NCBI RefSeq assembly: GCF_008831285.2
Contig: NW_022205006.1
Span: forward strand, 10,001 to 22,697
DNA: 12,697 nucleotides
Source of the DNA: Nymphaea colorata
Lineage: Eukaryota; Streptophyta; Magnoliopsida; Nymphaeales; Nymphaeaceae
Reading direction: 5' to 3'
Shown here: positions 1 to 8,138 of the stretch, piece after piece
Position numbering within the stretch: the first letter of the stretch is position 1
Layout of the letters: each line of letters starts with the position of its first letter
Notes under the pieces: generated by a model
What the model saw: only the letters and a program-made list of their open reading frames with translations
The model's database searches: none
Told to the model about the DNA's origin: nothing
Program-made: the position numbers and the translations under genes

Positions 1-130
1 CTAAGGAGAGGACGAGTTAGGGACGAGACACTAAGTCTCGAGTTCAAGTTTGCTTGCGTTTTCTTTGATTTTAGAGTGCGCATTTGCTTTGGTAGTCAAT
101 TCCGTTTTGGATTTTAATTTTGGGTTGGAT

Positions 131-170
131 CAATTGTTTAGATCCGCTTTTTAATTCAGTACTATAAATA
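131..170 (+). promoter_or_regulatory. LTR promoter: CAAT-like motif and TATA box
   Basis: TATAAATA at 163-170 is a near-ideal plant TATA box, preceded about 30 bases upstream by CAATTG at 131-136. The start of transcription would be expected about 25-35 bases downstream, near 195-205. The same TATA box is kept in the other LTR at 8301-8308 despite a C-to-T change two bases upstream of it, at 162. The start site itself is inferred. Confidence 0.7.
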
Positions 171-228
171 TTTAGAATTCTTTTGGATCTGTATGCAAAA
201 TTCGAGAATAGAAGTCATTTGTGTGAAT

Positions 229-308
229 CGACTCTCTCTCTTCTCCTCTACTCGAGTTCTCTCCCTCTCACGCGCGTCTCCTCTCCAAGCCACGTTCTTC
301 TTCCTCCG
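229..308 (+). promoter_or_regulatory. CT-rich early leader downstream of the TATA box
   Basis: A strongly pyrimidine-rich stretch begins about 60 bases downstream of the TATA box, with CTCTCTCTCTTCTCCTCT near 232-249 and CTTCTTCCTCC near 296-306. CT-rich tracts around and after the start site are common in plant core promoters and 5' leaders (Y-patch-like). It is conserved at 8367-8446. A regulatory role is inferred from composition and position only. Confidence 0.4.
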
Positions 309-715
309 TCTTACATTGGGGAATTTTCGATGCAACTTGCTGAAATTCCTCAAGCAACAGCAGCTATACCCGACGGTATTCTTCTCTCTTAGCCTTGATT
401 TCTTCTTCTATTCTTCCCTAATCACTCAACCGAAGGGTTAGCCAAATGAAGAGCTTCCAAGCGTCCGGCGCAAGGTGCTTCTTCCCATGGATTTGTTCCC
501 CACGTCTTCATCAACGGTAGCGGTGCAGCCTCCACGTCTCCACCCGTGAAGGTTAGAGGCCTCTTCGTACTGGGAAGACTTCATCCTCTAGGCGACTAGA
601 AGGGTGAAGTATCCACTCCAGATTTGGGCTCTTAGAGGTAAGCGTCCATAACTCGATTGTAGGGGCGTGCAACGGCGTTAAGAGAGTTTAGGGGAGAGTT
701 CGGCCAAGGGGAGTT

Positions 716-739
716 CTTGCTGGAATCACAGCCAGCAAG
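716..739. repeat. Inverted repeat / hairpin in R-U5 (copy 1)
   Basis: CTTGCTGG at 716-723 pairs perfectly with CCAGCAAG at 732-739 around an 8-base loop. It is unchanged in the other LTR at 8852-8875. It would be transcribed as part of the leader RNA. Function unknown. Confidence 0.5.
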
Positions 740-910
740 CTAGCCTTTCCCACGGTGGAAATTGTCCTTAAACTCGATTTTACGAGTCACGCACCTCCAG
801 CTAGTTATTGTCGTTTAATTCTATGAGTTTCATTCGATTGTTTTAGTTTCTTTGAGCCAAGAAAGTTCAGATTTAGCCACTGCCTTGTCCTCCCTCTTGC
901 TGGTCGAAAT

Positions 911-1012
911 CAGAAAGAAAACAACAGAAAAGAAGGGCGAGAAAAATCAGAAAGAAAAGAAAAGAAAAAGAAAGACGCCCAAATGAAAAATTAAAGTAAA
1001 AGAAAGAGAGAA
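911..1012 (+). repeat. Purine-rich (GA/A-rich) tract inside LTR
   Basis: About 100 bases of mostly A and G, built from runs such as AGAAAGAAAA and AAAGAAAAGAAAAAG, with only about a dozen pyrimidines. It recurs at 9048-9149. It lies well inside the LTR, so it is not the usual 3' polypurine tract. It may be low-complexity drift or may have a structural role. Confidence 0.6.
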
Positions 1013-1048
1013 TCGGCAAGAGGACTAGGCGCGGCCAGTTCTGGAAAT

Positions 1049-1074
1049 TGGCCGGAATTGTCTAATTCCGGCCA
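1049..1074. repeat. Perfect 11-bp hairpin with GTCT loop in R-U5 (copy 1)
   Basis: TGGCCGGAATT at 1049-1059 is the exact reverse complement of AATTCCGGCCA at 1064-1074, separated by the four bases GTCT. The other LTR has the same stem and loop at 9186-9211. In the genomic RNA it would form a very stable stem-loop. Role unknown; packaging, dimerisation or translation control are possibilities only. Confidence 0.7.
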
Positions 1075-1876
1075 CTGCTGCATTGATTCCGGCATCACTC
1101 CATCCCGGGCTGCAAGCGTTCGAGTTATCCGTGTGTGCATTTGGGAGATTCCGGCCTCAATTGGGGAAAATCCAGCCACATTTGGGGAAAGCACTCTTGC
1201 GTCGTCACATTTGGGGATTTCGCATTTGTCTCACCCAAATCGGTAAGTGATTGCTTGACTTGGGCCCTTCGCCATCTCCACCACATATCTGTACACGTGG
1301 CATGATCTGGAGCACTTGGGAGAGAACCTTGGAGTGAAATCCTCCACATCCCTAGCTTGTAGCTAGTGGATCACATTTGGAAGGGGCGAGTTCTCTTTTG
1401 AGAATCTTCTCCTACTTCGTAGGTGGCTGCTCACCTTGTTGACTGCCACCTCCTCCTCCATTTTAGCTAGGATATTGCCCAGCCACACACCTCATCAGCC
1501 AGCTTGCCACCTCACCTAGACACCTCACCAACAGCCCTAGCCTCTCTCCTACGTATTAGGGAGATAGCCATTCTAGAACGCCACCTAGCCTAGAATCTTG
1601 GAGGACAATCCTATCAGAATATTCTCCATATTCTTAGCCAACTCTACCCTACTCAATTACCCCGAGCCTACCCGAACTTACCAAGTTACCACTTGCCTTT
1701 CCGTTTCCATTTTCTCATCTACCCTAAACCGAGCCACTCAAACCCACCCTAGCTACTTTGTAGGAACCCTCATTTGAGTCCCTTCCCCACACCCGGTCAA
1801 CCGAAAATTTTGACCGTAGGACCTACCTAGCCTACTCTACCTATGACCTAGCTCGCTGGCCAAACCTAGCCCGGGC

Positions 1877-1896
1877 CCACCTGGTCCCACCTGGTC
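1877..1896 (+). repeat. CCACCTGGTC minisatellite, two units
   Basis: Two tandem copies of the 10-mer CCACCTGGTC. The corresponding site in the other LTR (10007-10033) has three 9-base units, CCACCTGGT, so unit number and unit length both differ between the LTRs. Replication slippage is the simple explanation. Confidence 0.65.
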
Positions 1897-2370
1897 CGAA
1901 CCCACTCAGTCCAAGTCCCGCGCCTAGTTGGTTTCAACCTTAGCGCCAAGGAAGACCGCGGCTCGCTAGCCGCATCCTTGAAGTCTTTGGAACCGGCGGG
2001 CCGTGATCCAGCATATTCCGGTGACCTCCGGCGACCTCCGGCCACCTCTGCTCTTTTTCCGGCGACTCTCCGGCGTGGATTCCAGAAGGTCCCCCAGACA
2101 TCCAGCAAGGCGTTGAAGTGCTCCTAGGCGATTCCGGCGGGGTGATCCTACTTCACGCGTCTCTTGGAACGGCTTGACTTCACTCCGGCCTCTTCTTTTG
2201 GAGTTCAGCTCTGCATCAGCCCCGTTCTTTCGTGTTGCTGATAGTCCTCGAGTGTGGAATCTCACCTCGAGGCTTTTGACTGCTTAGCCAAGCTAGCCTT
2301 GGCCGGTACACTCTACTCCTCTCTTTAGACACACGGGAGGTAGCATTATTTCTGCATTTTGCTTTCAGCC

Positions 2371-2384
2371 CGACCGTGAGGTCG
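2371..2384. repeat. GNRA-loop hairpin in U5 (copy 1)
   Basis: CGACC at 2371-2375 pairs with GGTCG at 2380-2384 around the loop GTGA, which fits the stable GNRA tetraloop class in RNA. It is unchanged in the second LTR at 10488-10501 although neighbouring bases differ. Further pairing potential follows at 2410-2439 (GGCAC with GTGCC, and CACGA with TCGTG). It lies about 400 bases upstream of the PBS. A packaging or dimerisation role is speculative. Confidence 0.45.
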
Positions 2385-2779
2385 TAGTTGTGCATAGAGG
2401 GACCTCCGCGGCACTGCGCCAAGGACACGACCTCGTGCCAGCACTAGCCTCCTACGGGTGGGTGTGGTTTGTGCGTTTAGGCGTGGTTTGCATGGTTTGC
2501 TTGAGTGAGTTTGAGTGATTTTTAACAAATGTATCGCTTCCGCTTGTATTAGCCTCACATCTCTTAGATTTGTGTAGTAGGTTTTGCTTGGATTTGGGTA
2601 TAGCCTCTCTTGTATTCCGCTACCTATCCGGGATTTTGTAAGTCGGGGTCCTGTCCGACTGGGTAGTGTCTTTGTTTTAATTTGTCTAGGAAGTCTTCTG
2701 GTTGGTCCAAGGTGATCGTGGGGGTAGGCACGGCCGTTGGTTTCAGACTTAGGTCGGCCACGGCAAGACCCTACCAATT

Positions 2780-2791
2780 TGGTATCAGAGC
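2780..2791 (+). other. Primer-binding site for tRNA-iMet (copy 1)
   Basis: TGGTATCAGAGC matches the complement of the 3' end of plant initiator methionine tRNA, the usual primer of plant Ty3/gypsy and Copia elements. It starts three bases after the LTR end CTACCA. Minus-strand DNA synthesis would start here. Confidence 0.93.
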
Positions 2792-2955
2792 CTCCTTGGA
2801 GCAGCAGCAAGCAAGTACAGTATCGGCATTTGGATTTTATACAGGGCAGAATACAGCTGGAATTCTTGTCAGTGTCAGAGTCAGTGGTTTTCAACTAGTC
2901 GTGTGATTCTTTTAGACGTTTGGATTTCTGATTTTTTTTGGACTTAACCATCGCA
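2792..2955 (+). other. Internal untranslated leader between PBS and gag
   Basis: This 164-base stretch has no ATG on the plus strand, so the gag ATG is the first one after the PBS. It carries short repeats of GTCAGTGTCAGAGTCAGTGG type near 2868-2887 and a T8 run at 2932-2939. The second copy has one extra T near its start (10939-10945) and a T7 run instead of T8. Confidence 0.6.
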
Positions 2956-5900
2956 ATGGTTAAGAAGAAGCAAGTCGTGCCCGAGGCACCAGATGTTGAG
3001 GCGGAGACCTCAGCCAATGAGGAACAGCCATCTACTGAGATGGAGGTATACGCGGTGGAAAGAATGGTTCACATCGAAAATGAGGTTTTGAAAATCCGCC
3101 ACGAGATGAGCGACTACAAGAAACAACTTTCTAAGCTCAACAAGTTAGATGAGATCAAGGAGATGATGAGAGTCATGACGGCCAATCAAGAGGCCCTTAG
3201 GAGAAACAACCCGGATCCCCCACAGCCCCACGTTGATAAGGGCAAGGGCATACTCAATGGACCGCCCAACGTCGGTCCTAATCCCTTCCATTCGCAAGCC
3301 GGCCCTAGTAGACCACCACCCGGGGGGAATAACAGCAATAATGGAGGTTTCCAAGCACAGCCCACCAACCTCAACAACTATCACGGTGGGCATCATAACT
3401 CCTCGCCTGATTGGGAGAACCGAGAGCCTTATGGACCCCAATCCAGCCAGTATAGGTCCAGATTTGGAGGCACACAGTGGGAGAATATTAATTCAGATCG
3501 TAGATGGGGTGATAGAGGAGACCGTGAACCACCTTCTTGGGAGCCGTATAGAGAGCGTCAGGCAGCGCCAAGAAACCAACCAAGGATTCCTATGGTTCGC
3601 ATTGACTTCCCTAGATTCAATGGCAAGGAACCCTTAGATTGGATTTTTCAAGTGGAGGAGTACTTCACATGTCAGATGATTCCTGATGAGGAATGGCTTC
3701 AAACGTCCATTCTACACTTCGATGGCGAAGCTAGGAGATGGTATCGTTGGCTCAAGCTCAAGGAGCCAGTCAATACGTGGGGAGAGTTCAAAGAAGCTCT
3801 CATGCTCAGATTTGGTGAGTCTTCCTATGTAGATTACGACATCGAGTTGCGTAATCTAAGACAAACCGCATCAGTTCAAGAATACCAAGCCAAGTTTGAG
3901 AATTTAGCAAGCATGGTTGATTGGACGCCCAAGTCCCTCATTGCCGCATTTGTTGGAGGATTGAAGGAGGAAATTCAGATAGACATACGGGCTGAGCCCA
4001 ACACAGAGTTGCGGAAGTGCTTTGCCAAAGCACGTTCCATCGAGGATAGGCAAAGAAAGAAACAAGCCTTGTACCGACAATGGAGAAACCCCGGAACAGT
4101 CCGTGTGAGGGAGATCCCTCAACCGCAAAAACTCCTTCCAGCCCCTCCGTGTAAAGAAGAACCTAAACCCGCTTTCAAGGGTCGAGCGCCTCCTGTACTA
4201 ACTCGGGAAGAAAGAGAAGAGTTAATCAAGAACAAGCAGTGTTTCTGGTGTAAAGAAAAGTGGGACCCTACGCACAAGTGCAAGCACATTCGAGTCTACA
4301 CGGTTTTGGATGATGACGCCGACGATGAAGAAGATCAATCCCCTATGATCGAAGAAATAGAGGAATTGGAGGCCCGAGAAGAGCCTCAAGAGCAGGAAAG
4401 GCCACCCCTTGAGGGCGCTTGTCATACCATGACAGACCCTAACCGACCAGATGCTATGAGAGTTATAGGGCAAATTGGAAAGAGAAATGTTCTTGTTCTT
4501 TTGGATTCGGGGGCTACTCACAATTTCGTGGGTGACCACCTCGCTCAGGAATTGAATTGTACCATCGAAGAGCACCCAACTCTTAAAGTACTGGTGGCCA
4601 ATGGTGAGTGTCTCCCTTGCACTCGCAAGTGTGCAAACGTAGAGCTCGTGCTTCAGAAGATTCCTTATACAGTCGACTTGCTAGTTGTCCCTCTACCCAG
4701 CGTAGATATCATTCTTGGAGTCAAATGGCTCAAGACCTTAGGGCGAATTTGGTGGGACTTCTCTACCATGGAGATGTGCCTACCTAAAGAGGGTGGAGGA
4801 GAGGAAGTAGTGCTAAGGGCAGTCGATCCTAGTTTGGCACCCAAGGCAGCGCTAAAGGCTATAGCAGTCCAGAGACCAGCGGCTTGGTTAGTTTCAGTGG
4901 CAGAGGAAGTTGTCGCTCAAGAGGGATCAGAAGAGAAAGTACCCGAGCAGATTCAGAAAGTGTTGGAGGAGTTCAAGGATATATTCGAGGAACCTAAAGG
5001 ACTTCCTCCACCTCGATCATATGACCACAGGATAGTATTGACCAACGGCACAGAGCCGGTTAACGTGCGCCCGTACCGCTATGGGTACGCTCAAAAATCA
5101 GAAATTGAGCGATTGGTCAAAGAAATGCGAGAAAGTAATATTATTCGGCCAAGTTCTAGTCCCTTTTCGTCGCCAGTCCTTCTCGTCAAGAAAAAGGACA
5201 ACACATGGAGATTCTGTGTGGATTACAGGGCCTTGAACGAAGCTACTGTCAAGGATAGGCATCCAATTCCTGTTATTGATGAACTCTTGGATGAACTATC
5301 TGGAGCTCGCATCTTTTCCAAGTTGGATCTCCGGTCAGGGTACCACCAAATTCGAATGTATGAGGAAGACATTACAAAGACGGCATTTCGTACCCATGAC
5401 GGCCATTATGAGTTTTTGGTCATGCCGTTTGGACTTACGAACGCGCCCGCAACATTCCAACGATGTATGAATGACGTGTTTCGTCAGTTCCTGCGTGACT
5501 TCGTGTTAGTCTTCTTCGATGACATTCTTGTGTACAGCCAGAGTATTGAACAGCATGTCGAGCACCTTCGCACAGTGTTGAGAATATTAAGGGAGAATAC
5601 CCTATTCGCGAAAATGTCCAAGTGCAGCTTTGGGCAGACTTCTATCGGGTATTTGGGTCACATCGTATCACATGAGGGGGTCAGAGCCGACCCTGAAAAA
5701 CTCCAGGCCATGGAGCAATGGCCCTTGCCGAAGGACCCTCGAGGCATGCGGGGATTTTTAGGCCTCACGGGGTACTATCGCAGATTTATCAAAGGCTATG
5801 GTTTGATCGCTTCTCCCTTGACGCACATGTTGAAAAAGGGGGAGTTTACATGGACTGAGAAAGCAAGAGAGGCCTTTGTCAAACTGAAGGCCGCTATGAT

Positions 5901-8052
5901 GAGTGCCCCAGTACTTGCTCTCCCTGATTTCTCTAAGGATTTCATAATTGAGACAGATGCTAGTGACGTAGGCGTCGGTGCAGTTCTGAGCCAAGAGGGC
6001 CACCCAATTGCGTTTATGTCGAAAGCCCTCACGGAGCGGGCCAAACCCTTTTCCACCTATGAAAAGGAGCTTTTGGCAATAGTCTTAGCAGTAGACAAGT
6101 GGAGGCCCTATCTGATTGGGCGAAGATTTGTGGTGAGAACGGACCACAGCAGTTTGAGGTACATGGTAAAGCAACGCGTCTCGACTCCTATCCAGCAGAG
6201 ATGGTTAGCCAAACTCCTTGGCTACGATTTCACGATAGAGTACAAGAAGGGAACCGAAAACTCTGCTGCAGACTCCTTGTCACGCATGCCAGAGCACTTA
6301 AAAACTCTTTCTGTGATTGAGACCGACCTTTGGGATAGACTAACTCAGGAGCAAGATCAGGATCTAACACTTAGGCTCCTCAAGCAGTCCATACGCCAGA
6401 ATCCAGAGTCTATTCCCCACTATTCGTTAAGAGGAGAAATACTCTGCAAGAAGCGACGAGCCTTGGTACCAAAGAACTCGCCTCTCAAGGTTGAGCTACT
6501 CAAACATTTTCATGACTCGAGCATTGCTGGTCACGAAGGCGTGGCTAAAACTATGGGGCGCATTAAGGCACAGTTTTGGTGGGAGGGAATGAAAGCAGAC
6601 GTGAGGGATTACGTGAAAGCCTGCCCTACCTGCCAACGTGAAAAATATGAGGCCATCAAGCCTCCAGGGCACTTGAACCCTTTGCCCATACCGGATAAGC
6701 CATGGGAAGATGTATCAATGGACTTCATTGATGCAATGCCCCGAGCTGAAGGGAAAGAGGCGGTGTTGGTCGTGGTGGATCGCTTAACCAAGTACAGCCA
6801 TTTTGTGGCCCTACCCAGAAACTACCATGGACCAATGGTTGCTAATGTTTACCAAGATCACGTTGGAAAGCTGCATGGTATGCCCAAGACCATTGTCTGC
6901 GATCGGGACTCGATCTTCCTCAGTGCTTTTTGGAGGGAGTATATGAGAATGGCGGGTACAGTGATCAACTTTAGCACCGCCCATCATCCTCAAACAGATG
7001 GGCAGAGCGAAGTAGTCAACAGGACACTGGAGACCTATCTGAGGTGTTACGCCGGAGAGAGACCCAACACCTGGGTCAAATATTTATCTTGGGCTGAGTG
7101 GTCCTATAACACCAGCCTCCATTCAGGAACCGGCATGACTCCCTATGAAGCCCTGTATGGTTGCCCGCCGAGTTATGTCCCGAGGTATGAGGTAGACACC
7201 GCAAGAGAAGATGAGGTCGATGTTGCCTTGAGAAACAGGGATGACATTCTAGCCACGCTAAAAAGAAACATCCAGAGGGCCCAGGCTAGAATGAAAAAGG
7301 CGCATGATAAGGGGCGTAGAGACAGAGAATTTGAGGTAGGCGACATGGTATGGTTAAAGAGGCTGCCCATGAAGCAGAAATCGTTGCTAGGACAGCCCTA
7401 TTCGAAGCTTCTGCCAAGATACTATGGGCCGTTTCGAGTTCTTCAGAAAATTGGTAAGGCAGCCTATCGCATAGCTTTGCCCCCTACAGCCCTTGTCCAT
7501 CCAGTATTCCATGTCTCTCGGTTGAAGCCGCATCATGGGCCAGTACCAGAGCAAGAGGAACCATTACCAGATGTTAGCCAACGCCCATATCGAATCCTAA
7601 AGCACCGATGGGTCACTAGAGATGGTAGAGCCCGCCACGAGGTTTTGATTGAATGGGAAGGAATCGATGGTGGTACCTCCTGGGAGTTGTTTGACAAGGT
7701 AAAATTCCAATTCCCTACAGGAGCTTGGGGACAAGCTCCATCTCAGGAGGGTGGATCTGATACGGGTCAACCTGCAGAGTGGCCTAGGGTAGCCACAGAT
7801 GTCGCTGAGAGCAGCCAAAGGGCGCGGGGCAAAACCGCCCTTCATGCGATTAAGGCCCTACAAGGCCAAGATGACTCAAGGCTGAGTCAAAAGGGAGGCG
7901 TAGTGCATCAGGTGCAGACCTTACAAACTGAACATATTCAGCTTAGAATCGATGCCGAGGGAGGAGCGGGAGGAGAGGCAACGGCTCTAAGCGAGGCTCT
8001 TGAGGACCAAGGCGAAAGGGGTCAAGTCCGAGTCCGGTCTAGTCCAACCTAG
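2956..8052 (+). CDS. gag-pol: Gag-Pol polyprotein of a Ty3/gypsy chromovirus-like element
   Basis: One ORF of 1698 residues encodes the whole element, with no frameshift between Gag and Pol. The ATG at 2956 has G at -3 and G at +4; the in-frame TTG at 2938 is not a likely eukaryotic start. Domains: probable coiled coil about residues 35-85; Asn/Gly/Pro-rich linker about 105-205; Gag core about 213-373; zinc knuckle C429-C432-H440-C442; aspartic protease with DSGA at D517 and ILG at 586-588; reverse transcriptase about 683-865 with D791 and the FDD pair D855/D856; RNase H with D1001, E1038, D1063, D1106; integrase with H1186, H1193, C1223, C1226 and catalytic D1256, D1316, E1352 (35 residues between the last two); GPY/F domain with YYGPF at 1489-1493; chromodomain-like module 1544-1587, ending in FP. 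The remaining 111 residues match nothing I know. All catalytic residues are present, so the protein could be functional. Self-cleavage by its protease is expected from the family. Confidence 0.96.
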   Translation: MVKKKQVVPEAPDVEAETSANEEQPSTEMEVYAVERMVHIENEVLKIRHEMSDYKKQLSKLNKLDEIKEMMRVMTANQEALRRNNPDPPQPHVDKGKGILNGPPNVGPNPFHSQAGPSRPPPGGNNSNNGGFQAQPTNLNNYHGGHHNSSPDWENREPYGPQSSQYRSRFGGTQWENINSDRRWGDRGDREPPSWEPYRERQAAPRNQPRIPMVRIDFPRFNGKEPLDWIFQVEEYFTCQMIPDEEWLQTSILHFDGEARRWYRWLKLKEPVNTWGEFKEALMLRFGESSYVDYDIELRNLRQTASVQEYQAKFENLASMVDWTPKSLIAAFVGGLKEEIQIDIRAEPNTELRKCFAKARSIEDRQRKKQALYRQWRNPGTVRVREIPQPQKLLPAPPCKEEPKPAFKGRAPPVLTREEREELIKNKQCFWCKEKWDPTHKCKHIRVYTVLDDDADDEEDQSPMIEEIEELEAREEPQEQERPPLEGACHTMTDPNRPDAMRVIGQIGKRNVLVLLDSGATHNFVGDHLAQELNCTIEEHPTLKVLVANGECLPCTRKCANVELVLQKIPYTVDLLVVPLPSVDIILGVKWLKTLGRIWWDFSTMEMCLPKEGGGEEVVLRAVDPSLAPKAALKAIAVQRPAAWLVSVAEEVVAQEGSEEKVPEQIQKVLEEFKDIFEEPKGLPPPRSYDHRIVLTNGTEPVNVRPYRYGYAQKSEIERLVKEMRESNIIRPSSSPFSSPVLLVKKKDNTWRFCVDYRALNEATVKDRHPIPVIDELLDELSGARIFSKLDLRSGYHQIRMYEEDITKTAFRTHDGHYEFLVMPFGLTNAPATFQRCMNDVFRQFLRDFVLVFFDDILVYSQSIEQHVEHLRTVLRILRENTLFAKMSKCSFGQTSIGYLGHIVSHEGVRADPEKLQAMEQWPLPKDPRGMRGFLGLTGYYRRFIKGYGLIASPLTHMLKKGEFTWTEKAREAFVKLKAAMMSAPVLALPDFSKDFIIETDASDVGVGAVLSQEGHPIAFMSKALTERAKPFSTYEKELLAIVLAVDKWRPYLIGRRFVVRTDHSSLRYMVKQRVSTPIQQRWLAKLLGYDFTIEYKKGTENSAADSLSRMPEHLKTLSVIETDLWDRLTQEQDQDLTLRLLKQSIRQNPESIPHYSLRGEILCKKRRALVPKNSPLKVELLKHFHDSSIAGHEGVAKTMGRIKAQFWWEGMKADVRDYVKACPTCQREKYEAIKPPGHLNPLPIPDKPWEDVSMDFIDAMPRAEGKEAVLVVVDRLTKYSHFVALPRNYHGPMVANVYQDHVGKLHGMPKTIVCDRDSIFLSAFWREYMRMAGTVINFSTAHHPQTDGQSEVVNRTLETYLRCYAGERPNTWVKYLSWAEWSYNTSLHSGTGMTPYEALYGCPPSYVPRYEVDTAREDEVDVALRNRDDILATLKRNIQRAQARMKKAHDKGRRDREFEVGDMVWLKRLPMKQKSLLGQPYSKLLPRYYGPFRVLQKIGKAAYRIALPPTALVHPVFHVSRLKPHHGPVPEQEEPLPDVSQRPYRILKHRWVTRDGRARHEVLIEWEGIDGGTSWELFDKVKFQFPTGAWGQAPSQEGGSDTGQPAEWPRVATDVAESSQRARGKTALHAIKALQGQDDSRLSQKGGVVHQVQTLQTEHIQLRIDAEGGAGGEATALSEALEDQGERGQVRVRSSPT
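7957..7978 (+). other. Candidate polypurine tract (uncertain)
   Basis: Twenty-one of 22 bases are purines, made of GAGGGAGGAG and GGGAGGAGAGG separated by one C. A polypurine tract primes plus-strand synthesis and should touch the 3' LTR, but here no TG start follows directly and the tract lies inside the ORF tail. Alternatives are AGGAGGGTGGA at 7746-7756, followed closely by TGATACGGG at 7758, and AAGGAGAGGA at 8141-8150. Only comparison with other copies would settle which is used. Confidence 0.25.
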
Positions 8053-8138
8053 GTCTTCGCTATACTCATGCACTTAGGGTCAGCCTAGGGCGAGCCTAGG
8101 CGAATTTCTGGTCTGAACCAAGGCCCACAGCGTGCGGG
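8053..8138 (+). other. Spacer between gag-pol stop and the demonstrated LTR repeat
   Basis: Non-coding 86 bases after the TAG stop, with CCTAGG at 8048-8053 overlapping the stop and again at 8083-8088 and 8095-8100. The true LTR start may lie here: TGGT at 8109-8112 would mirror ACCA at 10885-10888, giving short inverted LTR ends and a 2780-base LTR. TG at 8134 is another option. The counterpart to the left of base 1 is outside the window, so this cannot be decided here. Confidence 0.4.

Larger units (their letters stand above)
1243..2689 (+). other. Possible leader intron (splice-site-like signals)
   Basis: A strong donor-like GGTAAGTG has its GT at 1243-1244, and another, AGAGGTAAGC, has its GT at 638-639. 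An acceptor-like signal, pyrimidine-rich sequence ending TTTGTCTAG, ends at 2689, before the PBS. From 2690 to the gag start at 2956 there is no ATG, so removing this segment would eliminate most upstream start codons, although a few remain before 638. This is an inference from motifs; no transcript evidence is available. Confidence 0.2.
1..2776 (+). repeat. Left LTR of copy 1 (5' edge at or beyond window start)
   Basis: Positions 1-2776 recur as a direct repeat at 8139-10888. The right end is set by CTACCA at 2771-2776, three bases before the PBS. The left end is uncertain: the match begins at base 1, so the LTR probably continues upstream. A TATA box at 163-170 implies a short U3 of roughly 190 bp or slightly more and an R-U5 of about 2.6 kb. 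The LTR contains no convincing coding sequence; its short ORFs carry no domain I recognise. It holds a CT-rich leader, a purine-rich tract, several perfect hairpins, a CCACCTGGTC minisatellite and scattered CCTAGCC-type motifs. Confidence 0.92.

Noticed and set aside
193-441. 82-residue plus-strand ORF starting with ATG in both LTRs (also 8331-8579).
   Set aside because: It starts at or near the predicted transcription start, is Leu/Phe/Ser-rich because of the CT-rich leader, and has no recognisable domain. Its conservation simply follows the LTR duplication.
911-1012. Purine-rich tract considered as the element's main polypurine tract.
   Set aside because: It lies inside both LTRs, far from any LTR start, so it cannot be the standard 3' PPT.
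1877-1896. Tandem 10-mers considered as a CRISPR or satellite array.
   Set aside because: Only two or three contiguous short units and no spacers; an ordinary slippage minisatellite.
2346-2894. 182-residue minus-strand ORF across the LTR end and PBS.
   Set aside because: No recognised motif, not kept intact in the second copy because of indels, and it runs antisense through the PBS. Likely chance.
2938-2955. Upstream TTG start extending gag-pol by six codons.
   Set aside because: Plants rarely initiate at TTG, and the ATG at 2956 has a good context (G at -3, G at +4).
4222-4575. 117-residue minus-strand ORF opposite gag-protease (its counterpart at 12454-12693).
   Set aside because: It is the reverse-strand shadow of the well-supported polyprotein, with no domain of its own.
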